A DNA stretch of 44,457 bases from Armatimonadota bacterium (GCA_035527535.1 DATLAK010000090.1:1-44457); one strand, 5' to 3'; positions 7,362 to 18,168 are shown, numbered from the stretch's first letter. A program made the numbers and translations. Notes: generated from the letters alone by a model not told the origin.

Positions 7362-8403
7362 GGGCGTCGTCATCGCCGTGCTTGCGATCATCGCCTCCCT
7401 TGGAGCCTGGCTGTACGCATGTCTATGGGTGCCGGTCGGTGCGCCGGCTGCGGTCGGTGCGCCGGCTGCAGTCGGTCGCGGGCGGACGGTCGTGCGCTTC
7501 ACCGTTGGCAGCGGGGAGCCGGCGCGCGAGGCGGGACGGCGGCTGCGGGCGGCGGGGATGATCCGCAGCGCGTTTGCGTTTCGCGTGGCCGCAGCCTGGG
7601 GTGACGGCTGGCGGCAGGTGCGCGCCGGGGACTATGCGCTGCGGCGCAGCATGAGCGCGCTGGAGATCCTGCGCACGTTCGAGCGCGGGCGCGTGATCGA
7701 GGAGTGGATCACCGTGCCCGAGGGCTTTGCGCTGTGGCAGGTGGCGGGCCTGCTGGAGGCCAAAGGATTGGGGTGGGGGGAGGACTTCCTGGGCGCGGCG
7801 CGGTCGCCCGGCGAATTCGCCACCGACTCGCCGCTGCCGACCGACAGCCTGGAGGGCTACCTGTTTCCGGACACCTACAAAGTGGGGCGTGATGCGAAGG
7901 CGCCGCGCACACTGGTGCGGATGATGCTGGCGCGCTTCGACGAGGTAGTGTGGCGGGGGCTATTGGGCGGGCAGGCGCCGGGCTCGTCGCTGCACGACGT
8001 GATCACCCTCGCCTCGCTGGTCGAGGGCGAGGCCAGGCTCGACGCGGAACGCGCCCTCATCGCGGGCGTGCTCAGCAACCGCCTCAAGCGCGGGATGATG
8101 CTGCAATGCGACGCCACGGTGCAGTACGCTCTCGGCCCCGGCAACCACAAGGAGCGCTTGACCTACGCCGATCTGACGATCGCCTCCCCCTATAACACCT
8201 ACCTCCACCCCGGCCTGCCGCCGGGGCCGATCAACAGCCCCGGTCGCACCAGCATCGAGGCGGTGCTGCACCCGGCCGACGTGCCTTATCTGTTCTACGT
8301 CGCGCGCCCGGACGGCTCCCATGTCTTCAGCCGCACGGCCGCCGAGCACGAGCGCGCGGTGGCGCGCGTGCGCGCCCAGCGGCGGGCGCAGGAGACGCCA
8401 TGA
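7345..8403 (+). CDS. mltG: Endolytic murein transglycosylase
   Basis: This 352-residue MltG/YceG protein is a membrane-anchored lytic transglycosylase that cuts nascent glycan strands and so ends their growth. An N-terminal anchor (about 8-28) is followed by a LysM-like region and the YceG domain. The catalytic Glu is E227 in ASLVEGEA, equivalent to E218 of the E. coli enzyme. LEGYLFPDTY, SNRLKRGMMLQCDATVQYA and PYNTYLHPGLPPGPI are all present. Just after the anchor lies an 18-bp exact tandem repeat (7435-7452 and 7453-7470, one mismatch) encoding GAPAAV twice. The start lies inside ruvX, and the stop overlaps the PASTA gene as ATGA. Confidence 0.95.
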   Translation: MTKRTRGVVIAVLAIIASLGAWLYACLWVPVGAPAAVGAPAAVGRGRTVVRFTVGSGEPAREAGRRLRAAGMIRSAFAFRVAAAWGDGWRQVRAGDYALRRSMSALEILRTFERGRVIEEWITVPEGFALWQVAGLLEAKGLGWGEDFLGAARSPGEFATDSPLPTDSLEGYLFPDTYKVGRDAKAPRTLVRMMLARFDEVVWRGLLGGQAPGSSLHDVITLASLVEGEARLDAERALIAGVLSNRLKRGMMLQCDATVQYALGPGNHKERLTYADLTIASPYNTYLHPGLPPGPINSPGRTSIEAVLHPADVPYLFYVARPDGSHVFSRTAAEHERAVARVRAQRRAQETP

Positions 8404-9239
8404 CCGCGTCGCGGCAGGGGCGTGAGGGGACAGTTCCCCGTCGCCCAGGGCAGCGCCCGGGCCCGGGGCGGGAAGGAACTGTCCCCCCCAGCCCGTGGTG
8501 GGGGCTGCTGGTGCTGGCGGCGCTGGCGGCGGGCCTGGCGGGGATAGTCGCGGGGGCGATCTACCTGTGGATCTCCAGCGCGCCGCCGGAGGTGCGCGTC
8601 CCCGACGTGACCGGTATCGAGGTTCGGGCGGCGGAGGAGATGCTGGCGCGGCGCGGGCTCATCGGCCAGATCACCGGGCACCGCTACCACGAGCAGGCAC
8701 GCGAGGGCACGATCATCGCGGCCATGCCCCTTGCAGGACGGACGGTGCGCGAGGGTCGGGCCATCGAGCTGGTAGTGAGTGATGGCCCTCCGTGGACGCT
8801 CGTGCCCGACGTGCGGGAGATGGAGCTGACCCGCGCGCGCGAGACGTTGTCGGGGGCCGACCTGCGGCTGGCGCGCATAACGCGGCGCTATGACGACTCC
8901 GTGCCCGCGGGGTGGGTGCTGGGACAGGAGCCGGCGCCCGGCGGCCGCGTGGCGCGCCGCGAGCGGGTGCAGTTGATCGTGAGCGCCGGCCCCAAGCAGC
9001 CGGCGCAGAGCACCGAGCCGCTCGACCGCGTCAGGCAGGCGGTGGTGCAGGTCATCCTGCCCCCGGGGGAAAGCGAGTCGCTGGTGCGCATCGAGGTCCA
9101 GGACCGGCGAGGCACGCGGACGGCCTACAGCGCCCGCCACCAGCCGGGTTCGACCGTCGAACAGGTGGTGTCCGGATACGGCCAATCCATCGCGCGCGTC
9201 TATGTTGACGACAAACTCATCGAGGAGAAGAGATTCTGA
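8400..9239 (+). CDS. Membrane-anchored protein with two PASTA domains
   Basis: This 279-residue single-pass protein has a membrane segment at about 35-57, PASTA domain 1 at about 65-128 (VPDVTG...VVSDGP) and PASTA domain 2 at about 131-196 (LVPDVRE...VSAGP). A C-terminal segment (210-275) has alternating beta-type pattern and is not a clear PASTA. PASTA domains bind peptidoglycan or lipid II and are usually attached to Stk1-type kinases or PBPs; no kinase domain is present here. The start ATG overlaps the mltG stop. The cytoplasmic N-terminus (residues 8-29) is encoded almost wholly by copy 2 of the 65-bp palindrome, so either the element supplied the present N-terminus or it inserted early in the gene. 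The position after mltG suggests a cell-wall role. Confidence 0.85.
   Translation: MTASRQGREGTVPRRPGQRPGPGREGTVPPSPWWGLLVLAALAAGLAGIVAGAIYLWISSAPPEVRVPDVTGIEVRAAEEMLARRGLIGQITGHRYHEQAREGTIIAAMPLAGRTVREGRAIELVVSDGPPWTLVPDVREMELTRARETLSGADLRLARITRRYDDSVPAGWVLGQEPAPGGRVARRERVQLIVSAGPKQPAQSTEPLDRVRQAVVQVILPPGESESLVRIEVQDRRGTRTAYSARHQPGSTVEQVVSGYGQSIARVYVDDKLIEEKRF
8422..8486. repeat. 65-bp palindromic element, copy 2 (in PASTA gene)
   Basis: The terminal repeats GGGGACAGTTCC (8426-8437) and GGAACTGTCCCC (8475-8486) are identical to those of copy 1. The six differences from copy 1 all lie in the central 22 bases. It is read here as REGTVPRRP...GREGTVPP, in another frame from copy 1. Two copies 3.3 kb apart in one operon also offer a site for recombination. 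Confidence 0.9.
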
Positions 9240-9279
9240 CCATTCGAAGGGCGCCCGCGGCGGCGCAGGCAATCCGGCT

Positions 9280-12003
9280 CTACCGTCCTCGGCGGCCTTT
9301 GCCGCGAGGTTGGGGTTTGGATGACCTCGCGGGTTTGGAGGCTTTCGCCGGCCGCTTGGCTGCCTTCGCGGATGCCGCGGGCTTGGAAGCCTTGGCAGGC
9401 TTGGCGGCAGGCTTGACGGCAGAGCGCTTTGAGGTTTCGGGCTTGACCGCCTTGTCTCCCGTGACCGGAGGCGCAGCGCCGGGGCCGCCGCGTGAAGGCA
9501 CGGAATGCCGTGCCTTCACGTCCGCGGCCGGCTCCGCCTCGTCGCTGCCGTGGGTGGCGCCGTCGGTCTCCAGCTCCTCGCGCTTGACCACCCGCGTCAT
9601 GCCGGCCACGCGGTCGCCGCTGTCGAGCCGGATCAGCCGCACCCCTTGCGCGGAGCGCCCGGTGCGACGAATCGTCGCCACCGGCTCGCGGATCATCTGC
9701 CCCTCGGAGGTGATGAGCAGCAGCTCGTCATCCGGCTCCACCACCTTCATGTCCAGCAGCGGGCCGTTCTTGGCGGTGACGTTGAGGGTCTTGACCCCCA
9801 GCCCGCCGCGCCCGATAGTGCGGTACTCCTCCAGAGCGGTGCGCTTGCCGTAGCCGAGCTCGGACGCCACCAGCAGGTCGAAACCGGGGCGACAGATTTC
9901 CATGCCCACCACTTCGTCCTTGGGCCGCAGGCGAACCCCCCGCACCCCCGCCGCGACGCGCCCCATCGGCCGCACCTGCTTCTCGCTGAAGCGGATGGAC
10001 ATGCCCTGCTTGGTGGCCATGATCATATCCCGCTGGCCGTCGGTGACCTTGACCCACTCCAGGGAGTCGCCGGCGCGCAGGTTGATGGCGATGATGCCGC
10101 CCTTGAGGCGGGTGTCGTATTCCTGGAGGCTGGTCTTCTTGACCACGCCCAGGCGGGTGCCCATGAAGAGGTAGCGGTCGGCGGCGAAGTCCTTGACCGC
10201 GCGGGTGGCGGTGATGCGGTCGCCGGGCTCGATCTGGATGAGGTTGATGATAGCGGTGCCGCGGGCCTGGCGGCTGGCGGCGGGGATGGCGTGGGCGCGC
10301 AGGCGGTAGACGCGGCCGCGGTCGCTGAAGAACAGCACGTAGTGATGGGTGGAGGCGATGAACACGTGCTCGACCGTGTCCTCCTCCTTGGCGGTAAGGC
10401 CGATGACGCCCTTGCCGCCGCGGCCTTGGGTGCGGTAGGTGTCCACCGGCAGGCGCTTGATGTAGCCGTCGCGGGTGACGGTGATGACGACGTCCTCGTC
10501 GGCGATGAGGTCCTCGATGGAGATGTCCTCGGCCTCGTCGGGATGGATGCGGGTGCGGCGCTCATCGCCGAGCTTGCGCTTGAGCTCGAGCAGCTCGTCC
10601 TTGACCACCTGCATGATCTTGCGCGGGCTCTCCAGCAGGTCGCGCAGGTAGTTGATGCGCTTGAGGAGGTCGCGGTACTCCTCCTGGATCTTGTCGCGCT
10701 CGAGGCCGGTCAGGCGCTGGAGGGTAAGCTGGAGGATGGCCTGCGCCTGGATCTCGGTGAGCTTGAAGCGCTCCATCAGCCGTTGGCGGGCGGTGGGCGG
10801 ATCGGGCGATTGCTTGATCAGCGCGACCACCTCGTCAATGAACTTGAGGGCGATGAGGTAGCCCTCGAGGATATGCGCCCTTTCCTCGGCGCGCTCGAGC
10901 TGGTACTGCGAGCGGCGGATGACGACCTCGCGGCGGTGGCCGAGGAACTGCTTGAGCAGGTCCACCAGGCCCAGGGTGCGCGGCACCTGCCCCACCAGGG
11001 CGACGGTGTTGACGGCGAAGACGCTGCGCATGCGGGTGTGCTTGTAGAGGTGATTGAGCACGACGTTGGGGTTGGCATCCTGGCGCAGTTCGACCACCAC
11101 CCGCATCCCCTTGCGATCGCTCTCGTCGCGCAGCGCCGCCACCCCCTCCAGGCGCTTGGCGCGCACCTGGTCCGCGATTTGCTCCACCAGCTGCGCCTTG
11201 TTGACGCCGTAGGGCAGCTCGGTGACGATGATGGCGTTGCGATTGCGCTCCATCGGCTCGATGGTGGCGCGCGCCTGCATGACGATGGAGCCGCGCCCGG
11301 TCTCGTAGGCGTCGCGGATGCCGCGCAGGCCGAAGATGAGCCCGGCGGTCGGAAAGTCCGGCCCGGGCAGGATGCGCATCACCTCGTCCAGAGTGGCCGC
11401 GTCGTTGTCAATGAGAACGACGCAGGCGTCCACCACCTCGCCCAGGTTGTGGGAGGGCATGTTGGTCGCCATGCCCACGGCGATGCCGGTGGTGCCGTTG
11501 CACAGCAGGTTGGGGAAGCGGCCGGGCAGGACCAGCGGCTCCTGGCGGGTCTGGTCGAAGTTGGGCATGAAGTCAACGGTGCGCTGGTCAATGTCCTCCA
11601 GCATCGCCGCGCCGTGGCGCGACAGGCGGCACTCGGTGTAGCGCATGGCCCCCGGCGGGTCGCCGTCGACCGAACCGAAGTTGCCGTGGCCCTCGACCAG
11701 GGGATAGCGCAGGTTCCAGTCCTGGGCCATGCGCGCGAGGGTCGGGTAGATGGCAAGGTCGCCATGGGGGTGGTAGTTCTTCATGGTGTCGCCGACGACG
11801 CCGGCGCACTTCATGAAGCGTCCCGCGGGGCCGAGGTTCATCTCGTGCATGTCGAAGAGGATGCGCCGCTGCGCGGGTTTGAGGCCGTCGCGCACGTCGG
11901 GCAGCGCGCGGGCGGTGATGACGCTCACCGCCCAGGTCATGAACGAGTCGCGCATCTCATCTTCGACGGGGATCAGTTCCGGCTTCAGCGCCGCGTCAGA
12001 CAT
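9280..12003 (-). CDS. gyrA: DNA gyrase subunit A
   Basis: This is a 907-residue GyrA, the breakage-reunion subunit of gyrase that introduces negative supercoils together with GyrB. The winged-helix part holds the active-site Tyr122 in AMRYTE, with the same numbering as E. coli. The C-terminal beta-propeller contains the GyrA box QGRGGKG (consensus QRRGGKG), which separates it from ParC. The quinolone region reads HGDLAIYP, with Leu at position 83 and Pro at 87, where E. coli has Ser and Asp. The protein ends in a Lys/Ala/Pro-rich basic tail of about 50 residues, and a palindrome (9491-9520) encodes part of the preceding linker. It lies downstream of gyrB, separated by a 262-base gap containing a repeat, and is convergent with the PASTA gene. 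Confidence 0.97.
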   Translation of the reverse strand: MSDAALKPELIPVEDEMRDSFMTWAVSVITARALPDVRDGLKPAQRRILFDMHEMNLGPAGRFMKCAGVVGDTMKNYHPHGDLAIYPTLARMAQDWNLRYPLVEGHGNFGSVDGDPPGAMRYTECRLSRHGAAMLEDIDQRTVDFMPNFDQTRQEPLVLPGRFPNLLCNGTTGIAVGMATNMPSHNLGEVVDACVVLIDNDAATLDEVMRILPGPDFPTAGLIFGLRGIRDAYETGRGSIVMQARATIEPMERNRNAIIVTELPYGVNKAQLVEQIADQVRAKRLEGVAALRDESDRKGMRVVVELRQDANPNVVLNHLYKHTRMRSVFAVNTVALVGQVPRTLGLVDLLKQFLGHRREVVIRRSQYQLERAEERAHILEGYLIALKFIDEVVALIKQSPDPPTARQRLMERFKLTEIQAQAILQLTLQRLTGLERDKIQEEYRDLLKRINYLRDLLESPRKIMQVVKDELLELKRKLGDERRTRIHPDEAEDISIEDLIADEDVVITVTRDGYIKRLPVDTYRTQGRGGKGVIGLTAKEEDTVEHVFIASTHHYVLFFSDRGRVYRLRAHAIPAASRQARGTAIINLIQIEPGDRITATRAVKDFAADRYLFMGTRLGVVKKTSLQEYDTRLKGGIIAINLRAGDSLEWVKVTDGQRDMIMATKQGMSIRFSEKQVRPMGRVAAGVRGVRLRPKDEVVGMEICRPGFDLLVASELGYGKRTALEEYRTIGRGGLGVKTLNVTAKNGPLLDMKVVEPDDELLLITSEGQMIREPVATIRRTGRSAQGVRLIRLDSGDRVAGMTRVVKREELETDGATHGSDEAEPAADVKARHSVPSRGGPGAAPPVTGDKAVKPETSKRSAVKPAAKPAKASKPAASAKAAKRPAKASKPARSSKPQPRGKGRRGR
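9491..9520. repeat. Perfect palindrome inside gyrA 3' region
   Basis: A 13-bp perfect inverted repeat (9491-9503 with 9508-9520, loop of four) lies within gyrA codons for residues of about 828-838. It falls just past the beta-propeller, where the protein turns into its low-complexity tail. The core GGCACGG-AATG-CCGTGCC is probably another dispersed palindrome tolerated in a disordered segment. Confidence 0.75.
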
Positions 12004-12056
12004 GATGGGTGCTCCGCATCACGGGCATGAATTGAACCGCCGACGGACGGCGACAC

Positions 12057-12191
12057 TGTCATTCCGAGGGAGTGGAACGACCGAGGCTTGTCCGCCTGCG
12101 GAGGGCTTATCCGCCGAAGGCGGGAATCCCCTACCTCCCTGCCACCCCGATAGGGGATTCCTCACTTCGCTGCGCTTCGTTCGGAATGACA
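12057..12191. repeat. 135-bp MITE-like element between gyrB and gyrA
   Basis: The ends TGTCATTCCG (12057-12066) and CGGAATGACA (12182-12191) are perfect 10-bp inverted repeats. An inner inverted repeat of 11 bp (12123-12133 with 12151-12161, GGAATCCCCTA) makes a strong secondary structure. The same TGTCATTC...GAATGACA ends recur at 31597-31671, and more loosely at 22754-22904. It fills most of the gyrB-gyrA gap, so read-through from gyrB must cross it. Confidence 0.8.
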
Positions 12192-12265
12192 GGAAGGCCG
12201 CACAAACCCGCCGCAACCGGCGTTTTCTTCACCTGGCGTGCGCTCGGTGAAGAATGACAGCTCCC

Positions 12266-14464
<2,199 letters not shown>

Positions 14465-14518
14465 GGCCGGAGGCTCCCTGCCGGGGCGCGGGAGGGGCCC
14501 CCAGGAGGGGCGATTTCG

Positions 14519-15943
14519 TCACCGCGGTCGCGCGTTTTCCGCCACCACCGCGCTCCACCGCTGGTCGCGTTGGAGCAGGCGCTCGCCGTCGGAGAAGCCG
14601 TCGCCGCGCTCCGCCAGCAGGCGCACCAATCGCTGGCGCCACATCGCCACCTGCCGGCGGTGCGACGAAGCGCCCGCCAGGTTGCGCAGCTCGCGCCGGT
14701 CCGCGCGCAGATCGAAGAAGTGCTCCTCGCCGGTGGCGGGAAACCACACGTACTTCTCCTTGCCGTCGGTCAGGTAGTGCATGGCCTGCTCCAACGAGTA
14801 GCACGGCGAGTGCTCCCCGTGCAGGAACTCGCGCCACGACCCGCCGCGAATCGCGCGCAGGACGCTTTGCCCCGTGACCGAACCCGGTATCGGCACGCCG
14901 GCCGCCTCGAGGACGGTCGGCATCACGTCCTGCAGGCCCACCACCTGCTCGAAGACGCCGGTGGGCAGGTCCATCCCCGCCGGGTAGCGCAGGACGAAGG
15001 GGATGCGCGCCGACCCCTCGTAAGCGTAGGTCTTGCGGTGCAGGTGGTGATCGCCCAGCATGTCGCCGTGGTCGGAGGTGAAGATGATGAGGGTGCGGTC
15101 CACCACCGCCGATCCCAGCTCGCGCGCCATCTGCTCCAGCAGGCGCCCCAACTGGTAGTCAAGGTGCGTGCACAGGCCGGCGTACGCCGCGCGCATGCGC
15201 TGGTTCTGCTCGGGGGTCAGCTGGCCGCGCCAGGCGGCACGCTCGTGCGGCTTCGCGCCCGCGTGCTTTGCCGCCCAGTCGCCGACGGGGAGGGGCGGGA
15301 AGTCGCGGTCGGCGTACATATCCCAGAAGAACTGCGGCGGGTCGTAGGGCGAGTGCGGGCGCATTTGTGAGCACCACGCAAAGAACGGGCGCGTGGGGTC
15401 GCGCTTCTTGATCTGCTCCAGCGTGACCTCGGTCGTCCACACGATCGGGTGATAGCGTTCCTCCAGGTGCCACGGGCGCGCCAGCCAGCCGTTGGCGTCA
15501 ACTCCATGAGCGCGCTCATCCGCTTGCGGCCCCAGCTCCTGCCGCAGCCAGTCGGCGTAATCGTCCACGCCGTCGCTGAGGTCGTGGGGGATGACGGTGT
15601 GGAAGCCGTAGAGCTTGCGCCGCGGATGCAGGTTGCGGAAGCCGACGTTGATGCAGTGGTAGCCCGCGTCAGCGAGCACCTGCGCCAGCGTGTTGGGTTC
15701 GTGCCACTCCTCGCCCGCATAGCCGATGAGACCGCAGGCGTAGCTGCCCTGGCCGCCGAGCAGGCAGCGGCGCGCGCCGGTGGTGGAGGGGATCTCGGTG
15801 TAGGCGTTGGGGAAGTACGCGCCGCGGTTGACGAAGGCGTCCAGGTTGGGGGTTTCGACCACGGGGTGGCCGGCGAGGCCGATGTGGTCGCCGCGCTGCT
15901 GGTCGGTGGTGAACAGAAGGATATTGGGGCGGGTGTCGGTCAT
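14519..15943 (-). CDS. Sulfatase-superfamily hydrolase with Thr at the formylglycine position
   Basis: This is a 474-residue protein of the sulfatase/alkaline phosphatase fold. The N-terminal metal ligands lie in LLFTTDQQRGDH (9-20). The C-terminal ligands are in FTSDHGDMLGDH, followed by the HRK motif. Active sulfatases carry C/S-x-P-x-R, whose first residue becomes formylglycine; here the aligned residues are T54-T-G-A-R58. Thr at that place is the nucleophile in nucleotide pyrophosphatase/phosphodiesterases, so a phosphoester or phosphonate substrate is as likely as a sulfate ester. No signal peptide is seen, so it acts in the cytoplasm. The start ATG at 15943 has GAGGAGG six bases upstream; an upstream extension is not supported. 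No sulfatase-maturing enzyme gene is nearby. Confidence 0.85.
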   Translation of the reverse strand: MTDTRPNILLFTTDQQRGDHIGLAGHPVVETPNLDAFVNRGAYFPNAYTEIPSTTGARRCLLGGQGSYACGLIGYAGEEWHEPNTLAQVLADAGYHCINVGFRNLHPRRKLYGFHTVIPHDLSDGVDDYADWLRQELGPQADERAHGVDANGWLARPWHLEERYHPIVWTTEVTLEQIKKRDPTRPFFAWCSQMRPHSPYDPPQFFWDMYADRDFPPLPVGDWAAKHAGAKPHERAAWRGQLTPEQNQRMRAAYAGLCTHLDYQLGRLLEQMARELGSAVVDRTLIIFTSDHGDMLGDHHLHRKTYAYEGSARIPFVLRYPAGMDLPTGVFEQVVGLQDVMPTVLEAAGVPIPGSVTGQSVLRAIRGGSWREFLHGEHSPCYSLEQAMHYLTDGKEKYVWFPATGEEHFFDLRADRRELRNLAGASSHRRQVAMWRQRLVRLLAERGDGFSDGERLLQRDQRWSAVVAENARPR

Positions 15944-16068
15944 GACGAACCTCCTCACAGTGGAGCGTAGTGGCGGCGGCGCGAAGCCGCGTCGTCTCGG
16001 CAGCACCAGCGCGCGGGGGCTCCCTGGCGACTCCGCTCGCTAACGGCGCTCATCGCAGCGGGACCAAG

Positions 16069-16815
16069 CTATCGGCCTTCGACATGGAAAACCCCGGTTT
16101 TCCTCTTCAGCACCGCCAGCACGACATAGGCCGCCAGGCCGAGACCCAGCACCAGCCTCGTACTCGTGTCAAGCGCCCACCGGTTATGCGCAAGGCCGTC
16201 GCCCAGCACCGTCACCAACTCGAACGACGCCACGAGCAGGAAGAAACCGCTGAACTCCCGGCGCAGCGCGGTCTCCCACGAGAACGGAAGTGACGGCCGT
16301 CGCCACTGCGACAGCCGCGGCAGCCAACACGGCGTCGCGCTTGCCCAGCGCTCGAATGCCTCCCCGAAGCGCTGAGCCAGGAATCGCTCTTCCGCGAGGA
16401 CGATGCGTTCGTAGTAGAGACAGAACGCAAGGCAGCACACGACCACGAACCACCACACCTGGATTATCAGCGCGACGCCCAACGTGCAGAGGAAGTTGCC
16501 GAGATACAGCGGGTGCCGCACGAGCGAATACATGCCGGTGGTGTTCAAGCTCGCCGCCACCTGCTGTTCGGTATTCCGTCCGGAGGTATTGGCGGGAGCA
16601 TGACCGCCAACCACGCACCGGATTGCCAGCCCAAGCAGCGCAACCGCCACGGACATCAGCCTCCAGTAGGGTACGATCCGGCCACCCACCACGTGCTCCA
16701 GCGCCCGCCCCTCCCGGAGCGCCGCCAGCGCCACGGGCACGATCAGCAGCGGCACATAGGTGCGCCAGCGGAAGAGGAAGTCGCCTTGTTTGACCAGCTC
16801 ATCACGTAGTGCCAT
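16069..16815 (-). CDS. Isoprenylcysteine methyltransferase/phospholipid methyltransferase-like membrane protein
   Basis: This 248-residue polytopic protein carries the ICMT/PEMT family signature: TTGMYSLVRHPLYLGNFL in the middle and ERIVLAEERFLAQRFGEAFERW after it. In this fold those segments bind S-adenosylmethionine and the membrane substrate. Two membrane segments precede the signature; two more hydrophobic stretches lie at the C-terminus (EFSGFFLLVASF and LVLGLGLAAYVVLAVL), beyond the usual ICMT core. Bacterial relatives methylate unknown lipids or isoprenoid-linked groups. The ATG at 16815 is chosen over a TTG nine codons upstream. It precedes the sulfatase gene on the same strand with a 125-base gap; a functional link is not evident. 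Confidence 0.75.
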   Translation of the reverse strand: MALRDELVKQGDFLFRWRTYVPLLIVPVALAALREGRALEHVVGGRIVPYWRLMSVAVALLGLAIRCVVGGHAPANTSGRNTEQQVAASLNTTGMYSLVRHPLYLGNFLCTLGVALIIQVWWFVVVCCLAFCLYYERIVLAEERFLAQRFGEAFERWASATPCWLPRLSQWRRPSLPFSWETALRREFSGFFLLVASFELVTVLGDGLAHNRWALDTSTRLVLGLGLAAYVVLAVLKRKTGVFHVEGR

Positions 16816-17100
16816 TGTCGTCTCGGGGGGCGGGACTACCAAGTACGCCGCAGCGCCACTTGCGGGCCATAATTTGTCTCTCCATTCGCCGCCGCTCCGG
16901 CGTACACCTCCGTGTCATGTGGTCGGCGTCCAGGTTTGGATCCGAACAGGTGACGGAGTGGGGCCAAGACTCAGCGCGACGCCGGGCGCGGGTGGGCGCT
17001 TCGTGTCTCAGGCCGGACCTCCTGGTACCCACGAGGCGGCAGAGCCAAGACGCCGGCAGCAACAAGCGGGTGGAGGGGCAGCGCTCGAGGGGCGGCGCTC

Positions 17101-17129
17101 TTGCGTGGGGGCGGCTTTTGTGATAGAAT
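17101..17129 (+). promoter_or_regulatory. Promoter of the rpsB operon
   Basis: TTGCGT (17101-17106) and TAGAAT (17124-17129) are separated by an ideal 17 bases, and TG one base before the -10 adds an extended element (TGATAGAAT). The start of transcription is expected near 17136, giving a leader of about 108 bases that contains a terminator-like hairpin. Confidence 0.75.
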
Positions 17130-17152
17130 TCGCCGAGAATCACGCCTTGGCT

Positions 17153-17215
17153 GTGTAAGGCACGGGCCGGTCTGCGCGCCAGCGGCGCGCCGGCAGAGGT
17201 CTTACACGCTTTTTT
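17153..17215 (+). promoter_or_regulatory. Terminator-like hairpin in rpsB leader (candidate attenuator)
   Basis: GTGTAAG (17153-17159) pairs with CTTACAC (17201-17207). Inside lies a GC-rich stem, GCGCGCC-AGC-GGCGCGC, with flanking GCCG/CGGC. The outer stem is followed after GC by six T (17210-17215), the layout of an intrinsic terminator. It is downstream of the rpsB promoter and about 28 bases before the start codon, so it would act on the rpsB transcript. Ribosomal protein S2 represses rpsB-tsf through the leader in E. coli; a similar role here is inference. Confidence 0.6.
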
Positions 17216-17243
17216 CGGCGGATCACCCAAAGGAGACAGGCTC

Positions 17244-18104
17244 TTGGCGCTAGTTTCGATGAAAGAGCTCCTGGAGGCGGGAGTTCACTTCGGCCACCAG
17301 ACCCGGCGCTGGAACCCGAAGATGAAGCGGTATATCTACGGGGGACGCAACGGCATCTATATCATAGATCTCCACCAGACGGTGCGGCTGCTGGAGGGCG
17401 CGTGCAACTTCGTGCGGGAGCAGACCGCCGCCGGCGGCAGCGTGCTGTTCGTGGGCACCAAGAAGCAGGCCCAGGAGTCGGTGAGCGAGGCGGCGACCCA
17501 AGCCGGGATGTTCAGCGTCAGCCAGCGCTGGCTGGGCGGCATGCTGACCAACTTCAGCACCATTCGCCGGCGGGTGGAGCGCATGAAGGAGCTGCGGCGA
17601 ATGCGCGATGACGGCGAGCTGGAGTTGCGGCCCAAGGGCGAGCGCGCGCGCATGCTGGAGCAGCTCGCCAAGCTCGAGCGCATCCTCTCGGGGATCGAGG
17701 GCATGGAGCAACTGCCGGCAGTCGTTTGCATCGTGGACGTCAAGAAGGAACATATCGCCGTACTCGAGGCGCGGCGGTTGGAGATACCGATCGTCGCCCT
17801 GGTTGATACCAACTGCGATCCGGACGAAGTGGACTATCCGATCCCCGGCAATGACGACGCGATCCGGGCGATCCGCCTGGTATCATCGCGGATTGCGGAG
17901 GCGGCGCTGGAGGGAGCGCGCGAGCGCGAGGCGCTGGAGGCGAAGGCCGCCGCCGACGCGGAAGCCGCCGCCGCCGCCGAACCGGTCGAAGCGGTCGAGG
18001 AGACCGCCGCCGAGCCGGTTTCCACAGCCGATCTGCTGGCGGCGGAGACGGACTCCGCTCACCTCGCCCAGGAGACGGGGCAGCCGTTGGAGGCGTTCGG
18101 GTAG
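17244..18104 (+). CDS. rpsB: 30S ribosomal protein S2
   Basis: This 286-residue S2 is a protein of the small ribosomal subunit. Family marks are [22 protein letters not shown] (start to about 27), the [10 protein letters not shown] segment, [14 protein letters not shown], and [23 protein letters not shown] with [11 protein letters not shown]. The C-terminal 55 residues are an Ala/Glu-rich extension beyond the usual core and probably disordered. The start is TTG with AAAGGAGA seven bases upstream; the ATG five codons later would cut off conserved residues. It is the first gene of the rpsB-tsf-pyrH-frr-uppS block. Confidence 0.98.
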   Translation: MALVSMKELLEAGVHFGHQTRRWNPKMKRYIYGGRNGIYIIDLHQTVRLLEGACNFVREQTAAGGSVLFVGTKKQAQESVSEAATQAGMFSVSQRWLGGMLTNFSTIRRRVERMKELRRMRDDGELELRPKGERARMLEQLAKLERILSGIEGMEQLPAVVCIVDVKKEHIAVLEARRLEIPIVALVDTNCDPDEVDYPIPGNDDAIRAIRLVSSRIAEAALEGAREREALEAKAAADAEAAAAAEPVEAVEETAAEPVSTADLLAAETDSAHLAQETGQPLEAFG

Positions 18105-18132
18105 CACCCGCCGCCGCCCCGTTTTTCGCCCT

Positions 18133-18151
18133 GGTCCGCCCGCGGCGGACC
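18133..18151 (+). promoter_or_regulatory. Hairpin between rpsB and tsf
   Basis: GGTCCGCC (18133-18140) and GGCGGACC (18144-18151) form a perfect 8-bp stem with a three-base loop, seven bases before the tsf ribosome site AGGAGG (18158-18163). There is no T-tract after it. It may pause transcription, mark an RNA-processing site or tune tsf translation relative to rpsB. Confidence 0.5.
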
Positions 18152-18168
18152 CATCTCAGGAGGCACGC

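Larger units (their letters stand above)
16816..17243. other. Divergent intergenic region between methyltransferase and rpsB
   Basis: This 428-base gap holds the rpsB promoter (17101-17129) and the terminator-like leader hairpin (17153-17215). In 16816-17100 I see no convincing gene, tRNA or known RNA motif. Short open frames there on both strands lack ribosome sites and family resemblance. Confidence 0.6.

Noticed and set aside
7435-7470. Two 18-bp tandem units as a CRISPR or minisatellite
   Set aside because: Only two adjacent copies, in frame, coding for a repeated GAPAAV after the mltG anchor; simple slippage duplication.
14519-15943. Ordinary formylglycine sulfatase
   Set aside because: The motif has Thr-Thr-Gly instead of Cys/Ser-x-Pro, so standard maturation cannot occur.
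16820-17100. Short open frames or a tRNA in the gap before rpsB
   Set aside because: No ribosome sites or family similarity, and no cloverleaf could be drawn.
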